From positions 47,360 through 111,359 of the forward strand of contig NZ_PKHX01000010.1 in NCBI RefSeq assembly GCF_002848005.1: a stretch of 64,000 nt of DNA. The letters are read 5' to 3'. The translations under genes were made by a program, and so were the position numbers. This DNA is from Varibaculum cambriense (lineage in GTDB: Bacteria > Actinomycetota > Actinomycetes > Actinomycetales > Actinomycetaceae). The notes beneath the pieces are model-generated. The model was not told the origin of the DNA and searched no databases. It worked only from the letters and a program-made list of their open reading frames with translations. Below, in pieces: positions 1 to 9,659 of the stretch; positions within the stretch are counted from its first letter, which is position 1; each line of letters opens with the position of its first letter.

Positions 1-117
1 TGCCCTAACCGTTTCCACCAACGCCTGATAAACCTTAATCAAGGCGGGATCAGTAATAGTCATCTTTGGTTCGGGATCCGCTGCGATTTCTGCAAGTAAC
101 TCTTCGTCAGTTTTCAT
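1..117 (-). CDS. Small protein, putative antitoxin partner (3' end cut by window)
   Basis: Open frame starting at ATG 117 on the minus strand and running off the window edge; 39 residues are visible, acidic, without a recognisable domain. Its start overlaps the stop of the upstream gene by ATGA, so the two are translationally coupled. A small second gene tightly coupled to a toxin-like protein is the usual layout of type II toxin-antitoxin pairs, so an antitoxin role is inferred from position only. Confidence 0.45.
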   Translation of the reverse strand, partial: MKTDEELLAEIAADPEPKMTITDPALIKVYQALVETVRA

Positions 118-368
118 TTCATCCACCCTTTCCTCAAGAATTTCAGTCTGGCTTTCATAGCATGAAAAATGTCCCCATCTTGATTAACTCCTATTTCCAG
201 GAGTTCACCACTGGGAGTTGGTCCGATAAGGATCTGATACCCGTCCAGGAAGTGCACGATAATGGCATTGCTATAAGCATGAGCTATCGTCTCGTCGGTG
301 AATCCGTGCTTACGCGCACTGTCCTTAATCACATTGGTAACGTTAGTTACCAAATCGCATCTTGTCAA
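114..368 (-). CDS. Small toxin-like protein (DUF4258/BrnT-like)
   Basis: 84 residues. The second half carries a pattern seen in many actinobacterial stand-alone proteins next to antitoxin-like genes: a hydrophobic strand with LIGP, then LLEIGV, then IFHAMKARLKFL near the C terminus. That resembles the DUF4258/BrnT RNase-toxin-like fold, but I cannot confirm the catalytic residues. First gene of a two-gene unit with the coupled gene ending beyond position 1. Function is inferred, not shown. Confidence 0.5.
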   Translation of the reverse strand: MTRCDLVTNVTNVIKDSARKHGFTDETIAHAYSNAIIVHFLDGYQILIGPTPSGELLEIGVNQDGDIFHAMKARLKFLRKGWMK

Positions 369-795
369 CGATTGTTACCAATAGTTTTCCCGGTCTGTTC
401 TTATTTACCCCTGATATGCTTGACCAAAACCGGTCAGCTCACCCGACAAGCGCATGAATCCGTATTCACATTCCTGAGCATCGCCACCCCCGCACTTCCC
501 CTAGTTGCGTCACCTCTCCTCGAACTCAACACGATACAAACCAGAGCCCTCACATCACCTCCCTAAAGACCGCGAGCGACTCCCCATAAGACGGAGCCTG
601 AGTCAACCTACGAGAAACCAGGAAATCGTCAGTACTGCCTGGGAAATATTTTCGATTTTGAAATATCTCCATACAGTAGGAGAGATTTTTGAATTATTTT
701 TATAAATACTTGAATATCTTCAGTTTTTCTGACAGTTTTCATGTTTTTCTAGCTATTCATGGACATTTTTAATATACAGTACTATATTATTCTGC
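369..795. other. Intergenic region, AT-rich toward the right
   Basis: No convincing gene; forward frames here lack a ribosome site and protein-like composition. Positions 640-795 are strongly AT-rich and directly precede the XRE gene, so its promoter probably lies there. No clear repeat or terminator seen. Confidence 0.4.
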
Positions 796-1137
796 ATGAA
801 AGCAGTATTGCCAACCCAGATTAGCCCTAATATCAATCTGTCTGAGGTTATTAGCGAAAATGTGCGTGCAGAAATGGCACGTCGCCGTGTCACACAAAGT
901 AAGTTAGCGGCTAATCTAAATTTATCGAGAGCCGCTCTATCGGCACGACTTTCAGGCAAGACCCTTTGGGGAATTAACGAGCTCATCCCGGTAGCAGACG
1001 CTTTGGGAGTAGGCCTTGCTACGCTCATTTTTGGGTATGAAAATACCCCCACGCCAATCAGCGCGGAGGTTTTAAGCTCCCCCAACTGGATTCGAACCAG
1101 TAACCCTTCGATTAACAGTCGAATGCTCTACCGTTGA
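796..1137 (+). CDS. XRE-family helix-turn-helix regulator
   Basis: 113 residues. A helix-turn-helix of the Cro/C1 type spans about residues 25-80 (RRRVTQSKLAANLNLSRAAL, then a second helix and a LGVGLATLIFG end). The last ~20 residues are encoded by the antisense of tRNA-Asn, so they are probably not a conserved domain; the gene simply runs into the tRNA before finding a stop. DNA-binding regulator adjacent to a tRNA is typical of mobile-element remnants. The start ATG follows a very AT-rich upstream region. Confidence 0.7.
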   Translation: MKAVLPTQISPNINLSEVISENVRAEMARRRVTQSKLAANLNLSRAALSARLSGKTLWGINELIPVADALGVGLATLIFGYENTPTPISAEVLSSPNWIRTSNPSINSRMLYR

Positions 1138-1148
1138 GCTATGGGGGA
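1077..1148 (-). tRNA. tRNA-Asn (GTT)
   Basis: Complete cloverleaf on the minus strand: acceptor stem TCCCCCA/TGGGGGA, anticodon loop CTGTTAA with anticodon GTT, T-loop TTCGAAT. No encoded CCA. The 3' half lies under the C-terminal codons of the forward XRE gene. A tRNA 3' end next to a repressor-like gene is a classic integrase target, but no duplicated att core was found in the window. Confidence 0.93.
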
Positions 1149-1187
1149 TCGACTTGAATAAGCCTACCGTGAGAGGGCGAAAAGTTC

Positions 1188-1706
1188 CTAATCTTCCAGG
1201 TCTATAACAATCCCCAATTTCTGTTCCCACTCACCCACTACCGAACGCAAATACTGCTGGTCATCTGGGTTTTCAAAGCTTGATATAGGCGGATGTAAAC
1301 GTAAATTGCGGTTATCGTCACGCAATATCTGTGCGCTAACTCTCTGTCCGGAAGGTAATTCCAGCGGGGTAACAAATACCTGTGCCTCACTGAGCGCTTC
1401 CCGGATGATGTCCATAAAGTTGTGTTTGGGAGCCTCAATCGGGGTAAGCACCAGGTCTTCGCCCTCATGGAAAACAATCCGCAGCGTGCCCGCCTCGCTA
1501 TCCCAGCGGACGTGAGAAACTTCATCCCAACCAAAACGCGACTTCACCTGCGCCGATTCCACTTCCATCAATGCCTGCATGGTCACCACCAGGAAGCGCT
1601 CCTCCGCTACCGTTAGGAATTCAAAAACTCTATCCGAGGAGGTGAGGACAGCTTTAACCGCATCCGGGACCCTACGCCCCTGCAACTTTCGCAAAATGTT
1701 GGTCAC
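1188..1706 (-). CDS. Conserved hypothetical actinobacterial protein
   Basis: 172 residues from a GTG at 1706, chosen because GGTGGAG sits just upstream; an upstream TTG frame is possible. Soluble, alternating strands and helices, no membrane segment or signal peptide. I do not recognise the family. Lies between two tRNA genes and is transcribed on its own. Confidence 0.6.
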   Translation of the reverse strand: MTNILRKLQGRRVPDAVKAVLTSSDRVFEFLTVAEERFLVVTMQALMEVESAQVKSRFGWDEVSHVRWDSEAGTLRIVFHEGEDLVLTPIEAPKHNFMDIIREALSEAQVFVTPLELPSGQRVSAQILRDDNRNLRLHPPISSFENPDDQQYLRSVVGEWEQKLGIVIDLED

Positions 1707-1762
1707 GTTCTCCACCCTAAACAAAATTCAGTATTCCGCCCACCATCCGGTAGGCTAGATTC

Positions 1763-1837
1763 GCCCCGTTAGCTCAGTTGGTTAGTAGCAGCGAACTCAT
1801 AATTCGTGGGTCGCGGGTTCAAGTCCCGCACGGGGCA
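1763..1837 (+). tRNA. tRNA-Met (CAT), probably elongator
   Basis: Acceptor stem GCCCCGT/ACGGGGC, anticodon loop CTCATAA with CAT, T-arm GCGGG TTCAAGT CCCGC. The D arm is slightly irregular (one unpaired position). CAT could also denote tRNA-Ile2 with a lysidine-modified C34; overall sequence fits elongator Met better. No CCA encoded. Confidence 0.88.
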
Positions 1838-1857
1838 CCCCTGTGTTTCTTGATTCT

Positions 1858-1907
1858 TTCCCCCTCGAAGCTCCTAGAAAACTAGTTCTTTCTGCCACGA
1901 GGGGGAA
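1858..1907 (-). terminator. Inverted repeat downstream of pheT
   Basis: 10-bp perfect arms (TTCCCCCTCG / CGAGGGGGAA) about 35 bases downstream of the pheT stop, with a 30-base loop. There is no good U-tract, so it may be a weak terminator or an mRNA end stabiliser. Confidence 0.4.
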
Positions 1908-1940
1908 TCTGCAGCTCTCTCCTACAGGGGCGCGCTACCC

Positions 1941-4589
1941 CTAGGCGCGCAAAGTCGCCTTGAACTTCTTCGCGGTAGCCTTAATGATCCGGGTGCGCAC
2001 CGCCTGAATCTCGCTGGCGCTAAGCGTGCCTTCCCCAGAGCGAATCTTCACCGAGAACGCCAGCGACTTCTTACCCGCGCCTAACTGTTCACCACTGAAA
2101 ACATCGAAGAGACGTACTTCTTCCAGCAGGTCTCCCGCCTGTTTCTCAATCACCTGTTGCACATCAGCTGCGGGAATATCCGCATCGACTACCAGCGCGA
2201 TATCTTCTTTCGCGGGCGGAAAGGATGAAACCGGCTTCACCTGCAAATCTTTCTTCGGCATCGCTTCGGTGAACTTCTCGAAGTCAATCTCGAAAGCGCA
2301 AGCTGATTCCGGCAACCCGAAGTTGCGGCAAACCGCCGGGTGGAGCTGCCCGGCCAAACCAACGCAGGCTCCCCGTACCACGATCCGCGCGCACCGTCCC
2401 GGATGGAAGGGCGCGACTGCCGCCGACGAGCCCAGCTCGCCCATCATGTTATCGTTAGCTAGGCGCTGACGCCCATCTTTGCCTTGTACGCGCATCGGTA
2501 CCGCCAAAGTTTGCGCCACCGTGCGCACGAACTCCACCGCGTCCGCCCAATCATAAGCGCGACCTGCACTCAATGAACCAGCCAATTCGGCCTGTCCCAC
2601 GAGGACGCCGGCGAGATGTTCAGGCTGGTAAGGAACTCCTTTTTCGAGGGCGCGCTGCTGGTCAGGATCTGGTTTTTGTTCCACTCCGAAAGAACCAGTT
2701 AGTTCAGTTCCCATTCCTCGGGTAACCAAACCGGTCTCGAAAATCGCGCATTGCTCATTGCCACGCGCGATATTGCGCCGGGCTACTCCTAGCAAGGTAT
2801 CTAGCAAGGAAGTGCGCAGCAACGGTTGATCATCCGCCAGCGGGTTGGCCACCCGCACCGCTTGGCGGCGCACATCCTTTTCCCCTAGCAGTTCAGCGTC
2901 AAATACTTCCTCGGATATGAAGGGGTAGGAGAGCACCTGCACCAGGCCGCCTTGCGCCAGCGCCCGCCCCACATCGCGGCGAGCCCGCTGCTTGGGGGTG
3001 TATCCGCGTCCCGCAATCGGGCGCGGCCGCCGCGAAGGAATAGTGTCATAGCCGGCCAGCCGAGCAATTTCTTCTACCAGGTGCGCCGGTCCGGTCAGAT
3101 CGGGACGCCAAGAAGGCGGCTGGGCAATGACATTGCCGTCTGCTACCTGCACTTTACATCCCACGTCTTTTAGCAGGCGGGTAAGGGTTTCCTGATCGTA
3201 CTCCACTCCGGTTAGCCGTGCCGGTTCATGCAGCGGCATCACGATTTCCGCGAAGGGCTCGGTGTTATTGAGGTCGCTGACCCGCCCACTGTCGGTGCCC
3301 CCGCCGTATTCCACCAGAATATCTACTACACGTTGGGCAGCTACCGGCGCCACCTCGAAGTCCACGCCGCGTTCGAAACGTTTGGAGGCTTCGGAGGGCA
3401 GCTTATGCCGCCGCGCAGTACGCGCAATCGAAGTGGGGTGGAAATGTGCCGCCTCTACCAGCACATTCACCGTATCGGCAGTCACCTCGGTGGAGGCGCC
3501 TCCCATTACTCCTGCCAAGCCGAGCACGCGGGAACCTTCTGCTCCCTGCGGGGAGTCGGTAATCAGTAAATCTTCGGGATCCAGGGTGCGCTCTACCTCA
3601 TCGAGGGTAGTTAGCTTTTCGCCGGCTTTCGCCCGGCGAACCACGATCGGCCCGCACACTTTATCCAGGTCATAGGCGTGCAGGGGCTGCCCCAAATCCA
3701 GCATCACATAGTTGGTGGCATCTACCGCCAAAGAAATAGAACGCATTCCTGCCTGCTCTAGGCGGCGCACCATCCAGTCGGGAGTCGCCGCCTGCGCATC
3801 AATGCCAGTCACAATGCGGGTGACAAAACGGTCACACCCAACTTTGCCATTAATCGGAGCCTCATCTGCGACTTTAACCGTGAATCCGTCCGCGGTTGCC
3901 GCCGGTACTGACCCGGAAGGCAGATTTTCTGCCAGCCCCAAGTCAGTGAACTTAGCCCCGGTGGAGTGGGCGTATTCGCGTCCCACCCCGCGCATTGCGA
4001 AACAGTATCCGCGATCAGGGGTGATATTGATTTCTAGTGTTTCTTCCCCTAATCCCAGAAGTTCAATTACCGATTCGCCAGGCGCGGGCAGCTCCCCGGC
4101 TGCCGCTTTTTCGGGCAGTAACTGCTCCAGGACGATAATTCCGTCATGGTCATCGCCAATCCCCAGTTCCCGCTGGGAGCAAATCATCCCGTCAGAAACG
4201 TGTCCATAGGTTTTACGGGCAGCAATCTGGAAATCACCGGGCAAAACTGCGCCCGGCAGCGACACCACCACTAAATCTCCCACTTTAAAGTTGTGGGCAC
4301 CGCAAATAATTCCCCGACTGGGCAGCTCAGAGGGCTCTTTACCTTCCCCGGGACGGTCATTAAACTTGCCCACATCTACTCGGCAATAGTTGATGACTTT
4401 CCCATTGGATTGTTCTTTGGCATCCAGGGTCAATACCCTTCCGGCCACCAAGGGGCCGATTACCGCGGCCGGATGGATGGCTTCTTCTTCCAAACCTACC
4501 TTTACCAGGTCAGTTGAAAGCTGTTTGATATCTGTGCCTGGCACTACCTCAACGTGATCTTTTAGCCAATCAAGCGCTACAAATGGCAT
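1941..4589 (-). CDS. pheT: Phenylalanyl-tRNA synthetase beta subunit
   Basis: 882 residues. Beta chain of the alpha2-beta2 class II synthetase that charges tRNA-Phe; carries tRNA recognition and editing. Visible regions in order: N-terminal tRNA-binding EMAP-like domain (about residues 40-160, VGKVxxCRVDVG-type pattern), B3/B4 editing core (ITPDRGYCFAMRGVGREYA; VDATNYVMLDLGQPLHAYD), B5 (RPDLTGPAHLVEEIARLAGYD) and C-terminal anticodon-binding ferredoxin domain (FPPAKEDIALVVD). Follows pheS with a 2-base gap, the usual pheST operon. Confidence 0.98.
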   Translation of the reverse strand: MPFVALDWLKDHVEVVPGTDIKQLSTDLVKVGLEEEAIHPAAVIGPLVAGRVLTLDAKEQSNGKVINYCRVDVGKFNDRPGEGKEPSELPSRGIICGAHNFKVGDLVVVSLPGAVLPGDFQIAARKTYGHVSDGMICSQRELGIGDDHDGIIVLEQLLPEKAAAGELPAPGESVIELLGLGEETLEINITPDRGYCFAMRGVGREYAHSTGAKFTDLGLAENLPSGSVPAATADGFTVKVADEAPINGKVGCDRFVTRIVTGIDAQAATPDWMVRRLEQAGMRSISLAVDATNYVMLDLGQPLHAYDLDKVCGPIVVRRAKAGEKLTTLDEVERTLDPEDLLITDSPQGAEGSRVLGLAGVMGGASTEVTADTVNVLVEAAHFHPTSIARTARRHKLPSEASKRFERGVDFEVAPVAAQRVVDILVEYGGGTDSGRVSDLNNTEPFAEIVMPLHEPARLTGVEYDQETLTRLLKDVGCKVQVADGNVIAQPPSWRPDLTGPAHLVEEIARLAGYDTIPSRRPRPIAGRGYTPKQRARRDVGRALAQGGLVQVLSYPFISEEVFDAELLGEKDVRRQAVRVANPLADDQPLLRTSLLDTLLGVARRNIARGNEQCAIFETGLVTRGMGTELTGSFGVEQKPDPDQQRALEKGVPYQPEHLAGVLVGQAELAGSLSAGRAYDWADAVEFVRTVAQTLAVPMRVQGKDGRQRLANDNMMGELGSSAAVAPFHPGRCARIVVRGACVGLAGQLHPAVCRNFGLPESACAFEIDFEKFTEAMPKKDLQVKPVSSFPPAKEDIALVVDADIPAADVQQVIEKQAGDLLEEVRLFDVFSGEQLGAGKKSLAFSVKIRSGEGTLSASEIQAVRTRIIKATAKKFKATLRA

Positions 4590-4591
4590 TG

Positions 4592-5677
4592 CTAGTTTCC
4601 CCTTCCGGTAGTGCCGAACTGTTTAGAAAATCGCACGTCGCCCTCGACAATATCGTGCATATCGGTGATTCCATGTCGCAGCATCAAGGTGCGTTCAATG
4701 CCCATCCCGAAGGCGAACCCGGAATACACATTCGGGTCGATTCCGCAGGCTATAAGCACATTCGGGTTGACCATGCCGCAGCCGCCCCATTCGATCCAGC
4801 CCGGCCCGCCTTTCTTTTGTGGGAACCACAGATCCATTTCTGCGCTGGGCTCAGTGAAGGGGAAGAAAGAGGGACGCAAGCGGGTTTTGGCTTCCATCCC
4901 GAACATAGATTGCGCGAAATGATCCAGGGTACCTTTTAGATCCGCCATCGTCAGACCCTTATCGACTGCCAGCCCCTCTACCTGGTGAAATACCGGGGTA
5001 TGGGTGGCGTCAAGTTCATCGGCGCGGAAAACCTTTCCGGGGCAAGCAATATAGACCGGAACTCCCCGCGAAAGCATCACTCGCGCCTGTACCGGCGAAG
5101 TGTGGGTACGCAGCACCAAGTTGCCGTCCCCGGGGGTTTCTCCTCCCAAGGAACGTCCATCTATATAGAGGGTGTCCTGTTCTTGCCGCGCCGGGTGATC
5201 CGGATCGATGTTGAGGGAATCAAAGTTGAACCATTCGTGTTCGACTTCCGGGCCTTCCGCGATTTCCCAACCCATAGACACGAAAAAATCGGAAATATCT
5301 TCCATCAAGGTTTCTAGGGGATGGCGCGCGCCCTGCGGGTAACGCTGCGCTACCTGGGTTACGTCCAGTGCCTCGGCCGCCAAAGTTTGGGCTTCTTTTT
5401 CTTTTTCGAGGGCGGCTAGGCGCTGGTCATAGGCAGCATGCAGCTGTTTCTTGGCGCCGCCCAGGTTCTTGCCTGCCTGGGCTTTATCTTTCTTGTCGAG
5501 GTTGCGAATCTCCCGGTTAGCCAGGATGATCGGCGCGCTGTCGCCCAGGTGAGCTCCGCGTACCCTCTTTAATTCTTCTAGCGAGCCGGCAGCAGAAAAA
5601 TCGGCTTCCGCCGCCGCAACTGCCCGGGCAATTCCCTCTTGATCCAGCGGGGAGATAGGTGTGGTCGCGTCAGACAC
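4592..5677 (-). CDS. pheS: Phenylalanyl-tRNA synthetase alpha subunit
   Basis: Catalytic subunit of PheRS. N-terminal coiled-coil arm (to about residue 100) followed by the class II aminoacylation core: motif 2-like stretch [34 protein letters not shown], and motif 3 region [19 protein letters not shown] chose the GTG at 5677 because AAAGGTGAACCT lies immediately upstream; the frame stays open to 5719. Divergent from the regulator-like gene at 5725. Confidence 0.97.
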   Translation of the reverse strand: MSDATTPISPLDQEGIARAVAAAEADFSAAGSLEELKRVRGAHLGDSAPIILANREIRNLDKKDKAQAGKNLGGAKKQLHAAYDQRLAALEKEKEAQTLAAEALDVTQVAQRYPQGARHPLETLMEDISDFFVSMGWEIAEGPEVEHEWFNFDSLNIDPDHPARQEQDTLYIDGRSLGGETPGDGNLVLRTHTSPVQARVMLSRGVPVYIACPGKVFRADELDATHTPVFHQVEGLAVDKGLTMADLKGTLDHFAQSMFGMEAKTRLRPSFFPFTEPSAEMDLWFPQKKGGPGWIEWGGCGMVNPNVLIACGIDPNVYSGFAFGMGIERTLMLRHGITDMHDIVEGDVRFSKQFGTTGRGN

Positions 5678-5724
5678 AGGTTCACCTTTCTTGATGTTTC
5701 TTTCTCTTTTGTCTTCCACTCTAG

Positions 5725-6696
5725 TTGCCGAGCAAATTCAGGGGTAATTTAAGACCGCTAAGCGAAACTTTTACAGATTTCATGTCCTCCCGAGCATTAA
5801 AAAACCAAGATTATCGGCAGGAACGCCATAAATATGTAGAATGGAATCAGGCTTGCAATCGAGGAGGCATTTTGGCGACCCTGGCTGGAAAAACGAAAGC
5901 TGATATCGTTGTGCCCTGCGTTGATATCGGCGCCATTAACTCTGCTTTATTGCGCGATATGACGATACTGCTAGCCCAGGCCGGGGTAAGCGTAGTTTGC
6001 ACCGTTCACCTTGAAGATCAACCTGAAAATCTGATTTCCACGATTAAGGAAACCGACGCGGCAGTTTTACCGCTCCTGCCCTTAGATCAAAACACTCTAA
6101 AGCAGCTAGAACAGTGTGGAGCTACCGTTCTCGACTCCTTGAAGCAGGGTAAAGACCGGCAAAATCCGGCCAGTTTAATGATCTTCCAAATGGTGAAAAT
6201 CCAGGTAGACGCGTTGGCGGCACGTAATCGGCGCAACTTGGCTTTCGTGCATTGGCGCGGAAAATACCCAGAAGAGGGCGCTACCGTTTACTATTTCTTC
6301 GCCCAAATGGCTTGCCAGGCGGCGGGGCTTTCGGCTCCCACCCAACTGGTGCTTCCCGAAGATCCGGAAAATATTCCTTCCTATCTTTTAGGGGCGTTGC
6401 AAAAGCATCCTGGTTTAGATGGGTTCTGCGCGATTGACGATATGGCCGCCATGGCGGTGGTTCATGGCCTGCGCGAATGCGGCAAGATGGTTCCCCAGGA
6501 TGCTTCGGTGGTTGGGGGCTTCGATTCACCCTCGGGGCAGGTTTCCCGCCCGCCTCTATCGTCGGTGGTGGTGGATACTCCCGCTTTGGCCTATCAAGAG
6601 CTAATGCATATCGCCCAGCGCGAGGGCGACGAACTTGACCTGGGACAAGCCCCCAGCGGTCAGATTCTGCAATACGTTGCTCGCGAGTCAGTCTAG
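5725..6696 (+). CDS. LacI/GalR-type sugar-sensor domain protein lacking an obvious DNA-binding domain
   Basis: 323 residues from TTG 5725, or 304 from ATG 5782; neither has a clear ribosome site. The body matches the periplasmic-binding-protein-like effector domain of LacI regulators: two Rossmann-like lobes, with [24 protein letters not shown] and the VVGGFDSP signature near residue 260. The usual N-terminal LacI helix-turn-helix is not recognisable, so this may be a degenerate or orphan sensor. Divergent from pheS. Confidence 0.7.
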   Translation: MPSKFRGNLRPLSETFTDFMSSRALKNQDYRQERHKYVEWNQACNRGGILATLAGKTKADIVVPCVDIGAINSALLRDMTILLAQAGVSVVCTVHLEDQPENLISTIKETDAAVLPLLPLDQNTLKQLEQCGATVLDSLKQGKDRQNPASLMIFQMVKIQVDALAARNRRNLAFVHWRGKYPEEGATVYYFFAQMACQAAGLSAPTQLVLPEDPENIPSYLLGALQKHPGLDGFCAIDDMAAMAVVHGLRECGKMVPQDASVVGGFDSPSGQVSRPPLSSVVVDTPALAYQELMHIAQREGDELDLGQAPSGQILQYVARESV

Positions 6697-6760
6697 AGTC
6701 TTCTTAGCTAAGTGAGTTCGGCCGGTTAATAACCCGTCCCTGCCCGCGTAGTATAGAAGT

Positions 6761-7672
6761 ATGAATGAATATCCAGGACTTAGCCTTAAAGAACTTGCCG
6801 AACGTGCCCCGCTGGGGAATCAGGAAGCCGGGAAGGTCAGCCCCGAGCTGGAGGTACCTAAAAATATCGAGCGCCCGGAATATCTTTTCCATGACGGCCC
6901 CGAAAAGGTAACTGCTTCCGATACCAAATCCCCGGAAACGGTCGAAAAAATTCGCGCTGCCGGGCAGATCGCTGCCGACGCCCTCGTCGCCGTAGGAAAA
7001 GCAATTAGACCCGGGATAACTACCGATGAACTCGATAAAATCGGTCACGAATATATTGTTTCTCAGGGAGCCTACCCGTCCTGCCTAAACTATATGGGCT
7101 TTCCAAAATCCCTGTGCACCTCGGTAAATGAAGTTATTTGTCACGGAATACCGGACGATAAACCACTGCAGGAAGGCGATATTGTCAACGTGGATATCAC
7201 CGCCTACAAGGACGGGGTACACGGAGATACCTGCGCCATGTTTAGCGTGGGTCAGGTGGATAAAGAATCCCAGCTGCTGGTAGAGCGCACCTATAATGCC
7301 ATGATGCGCGGAATCAAAGCGGTGAAGCCGGGACGCGAAATCAACATTATTGGCCGGGTAATCAGCGCTTACGCGAAGCGTTTTCGTTACGGAGTGGTAC
7401 GCGATTTTACCGGTCACGGCGTGGGAGAGGCGTTCCATTCGGGTCTGATTATTCCTCACTATGATTGCGCGCCCTCTTATGACACCGTAATGGAACCGGG
7501 AATGGTGTTTACTATCGAGCCGATGCTGACCTTGGGGACAATCGAGTGGGAACAATGGCATAATGGATGGACAGTGGTCACCAAGGACCGCTCGCGCACA
7601 GCTCAGTTCGAACACACTGTGGTAGTAACCGAAGAAGGTGCGCAAATACTGACCCTGCCTAGCAAGGAGTAG
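6761..7672 (+). CDS. map: Methionine aminopeptidase, type I
   Basis: 303 residues. Removes the initiator Met from nascent proteins. Metal ligands are visible in DITAYKDGVHGDT (two Asp), the GHGVG histidine, FTIEP glutamate and the last Glu in the QFEHTVVVT stretch; catalytic His in VICHGIPD. An N-terminal extension of about 45 residues precedes the catalytic core, as in longer actinobacterial MetAPs. The ppgK start follows after 3 bases, so they form an operon. Confidence 0.97.
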   Translation: MNEYPGLSLKELAERAPLGNQEAGKVSPELEVPKNIERPEYLFHDGPEKVTASDTKSPETVEKIRAAGQIAADALVAVGKAIRPGITTDELDKIGHEYIVSQGAYPSCLNYMGFPKSLCTSVNEVICHGIPDDKPLQEGDIVNVDITAYKDGVHGDTCAMFSVGQVDKESQLLVERTYNAMMRGIKAVKPGREINIIGRVISAYAKRFRYGVVRDFTGHGVGEAFHSGLIIPHYDCAPSYDTVMEPGMVFTIEPMLTLGTIEWEQWHNGWTVVTKDRSRTAQFEHTVVVTEEGAQILTLPSKE

Positions 7673-7675
7673 CTA

Positions 7676-8434
7676 ATGGCTATCGCATTTGGTATCGATA
7701 TCGGCGGATCTGGAGTTAAAGGAGCTCCGGTCGATTTAGAAACCGGAGAGTTAACCCAGGAACGTTTCCGGATAGAAACCCCTTACCCGGCAACCCCGCA
7801 AGCGGTATCGAAAACCGCAGCGGAAGTCCTCGCTCATTTTGACCTTCCCGAGGACGTGCCAGTAGGAATTTGCTTCCCGGGTCCGCTCCCGGGCGGCTAC
7901 GTCCGTTTTATGGCGAACCTGGATCAAGAGTGGGTTGGCAAGAACGCGGTAGAGGTATTTTCCGAGGCTATCGGGCGCGAAGTAGCTGTGCTAAATGATG
8001 CGGATGCCGCGGGGTTGGCCGAACAACAGTACGGGGTGTTCAAAGATCAGCCGGGAGTAACCGTGTTCACTACTTTGGGTACGGGAATCGGAACCGCCCT
8101 GTTCGTAGACGGAGTGATGGTGCCGAATACAGAGCTGGGACATATCCAAGTCGACGGCCATGACGCGGAAACCCGCGCTTCGGCGGCGGTGCGTAAACGT
8201 GAAGATTTGTCCTGGAAAAAGTGGGCGAAGCGGCTTACCAAGTATTACCGGGAAATGGAAAAGCTCTTCAGCCCGGATCTATTCGTAGTTGGCGGTGGGG
8301 TCTCCCGCAAACACGAGAAATTCTTGCCCCTAGTAGATATTTCTACCCCGATTATTGCCGCCGAGTTACGTAACACTGCCGGAATCGTGGGGGCAGCGGC
8401 CGCGGGAGCGGCTCGCCAACAAAAACGCGCCTAG
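7676..8434 (+). CDS. ppgK: Polyphosphate glucokinase (ROK family)
   Basis: 252 residues. Phosphorylates glucose using polyphosphate or ATP. N-terminal phosphate loop [12 protein letters not shown], catalytic Asp in [11 protein letters not shown], nucleotide/glucose motif [11 protein letters not shown] and the ELGH motif. The family's zinc site of other ROK proteins is absent, as expected for PpgK. Directly behind map and ended by the strong hairpin at 8467. Confidence 0.94.
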   Translation: MAIAFGIDIGGSGVKGAPVDLETGELTQERFRIETPYPATPQAVSKTAAEVLAHFDLPEDVPVGICFPGPLPGGYVRFMANLDQEWVGKNAVEVFSEAIGREVAVLNDADAAGLAEQQYGVFKDQPGVTVFTTLGTGIGTALFVDGVMVPNTELGHIQVDGHDAETRASAAVRKREDLSWKKWAKRLTKYYREMEKLFSPDLFVVGGGVSRKHEKFLPLVDISTPIIAAELRNTAGIVGAAAAGAARQQKRA

Positions 8435-8466
8435 TTCCCCCCCCCCGGTTTTAACTGGTTATTTTG

Positions 8467-8502
8467 AGGACGCGCCTAGGTTTTATCCCCTAGGCGCGTC
8501 CT
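8467..8502 (+). terminator. Rho-independent terminator after ppgK
   Basis: 14-bp perfect stem AGGACGCGCCTAGG / CCTAGGCGCGTCCT with a 7-base loop followed by ATTTTG. About 30 bases after the ppgK stop. Confidence 0.9.
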
Positions 8503-8624
8503 ATTTTGTCATCAGGAAAAACTGATTCCACAGAAATATCACTGCTGATGGGAAATCCAGGGAACTAATAAGGCATTACCCTATAATCCGCTTTCCCTAA
8601 TTCCTCACCTGCCAGTGCTGGTGC

Positions 8625-9488
8625 CTACTGATTATTTCCGGACTCGCTCGGTTCGGGATTAGGACTGGGATTCTCTGTCCCGCCTGTGCTCGGCTTTTGG
8701 GTAGGAGTCTCCTGGGTAGGAGCAGGGGCCGCAGGCGTAGTTTGCGTGGCACTCGGCTGTCGCCTGGTCTCGACCTCGGTGGGCTGGGTGGTGCTAGGTT
8801 CGCTCGTTTCACGACTGGAGCGGGTAGTTTCCGGGGTCGAAGAGCTGGTAGTAGTACTTTGTGAAGTCGTAGTTTCATGTTCTTCCGGCGGCAAGACCTG
8901 CCGAGAAGAAATCATTAACGCCACTACGACTACCGCTCCGGTCAGTAGCGCCACAATCGCAGTAACGATTCCCGCCACTTTCAATAAGCGGCGTTTATCA
9001 GCGCGTTCCTCCTCATATTCTTGCTCTTCCCGTAGTTTTTCCGCGTCGACTTGCGGATCGTAGGCGGGAGGAACCCCTTGCGGATAAGAATCTACTTCCG
9101 GGGTGGCAGCGGCGGGATCAATCGGAGGCAGCTGGGTAGTAACTGCTCCCGAATCCGGATAGGAATTCCCGGATCCGTCAAGTACCCGGGTACCCGCCGC
9201 ATGGGCAGGAACATAACCGGTGCTGGTTGCGGCGGGAGCATTAGCATTAGGAATCGCTTCCGTTTGAGCATTGGCGGCTAAGGCAGCGGCATCAGGAACT
9301 GCCGAGGGCGCGCCTGCCGGCGGATTCGGTACCGAGATTTTCCTTTGCGCGGCACTGTCAACATCAGGCTGAGCTACCTGCCGAGTGATCCGTCGATTAG
9401 TTTGCCGTCCCCGTGGAACATAGGCATTTGCCATCGCTCCCCCGGGCAGATATTCGGTAGGTTTATCGTCTGAGGCATCTTTGCTCAT
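8625..9488 (-). CDS. Single-pass membrane protein with Ser/Thr/Pro-rich outer stalk
   Basis: 287 residues. A long hydrophilic N-terminal part (about 165 residues, Pro/Ala-rich) precedes one transmembrane helix (LLKVAGIVTAIVALLTGAVV) and a low-complexity tail rich in Thr, Ser, Pro and Glu that would face outside. Start is supported by GGGAGCACC. Common actinobacterial layout for cell-envelope proteins of unknown role. No sortase signal. Confidence 0.65.
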   Translation of the reverse strand: MSKDASDDKPTEYLPGGAMANAYVPRGRQTNRRITRQVAQPDVDSAAQRKISVPNPPAGAPSAVPDAAALAANAQTEAIPNANAPAATSTGYVPAHAAGTRVLDGSGNSYPDSGAVTTQLPPIDPAAATPEVDSYPQGVPPAYDPQVDAEKLREEQEYEEERADKRRLLKVAGIVTAIVALLTGAVVVVALMISSRQVLPPEEHETTTSQSTTTSSSTPETTRSSRETSEPSTTQPTEVETRRQPSATQTTPAAPAPTQETPTQKPSTGGTENPSPNPEPSESGNNQ

Positions 9489-9659
9489 GGTGCTCCCACT
9501 TTCTGTCGTTACTTCCAGTCTAAGGGGCTACCACCTCTAAAATCACACCTGCAGCAAATTTCAAGACTTTTCCCCGGATTTTTAGGACGTTCTTCGCACC
9601 CAACCCAGGTAGGCTAGTAGCTAAGTAATCGTTTATCACTAACATCAAAGGAGCTACAC

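Noticed and set aside
66..566. Forward ORF of 166 codons
   Set aside because: It overlaps the well-formed reverse gene at 114-368, has no ribosome site and no protein-like pattern.
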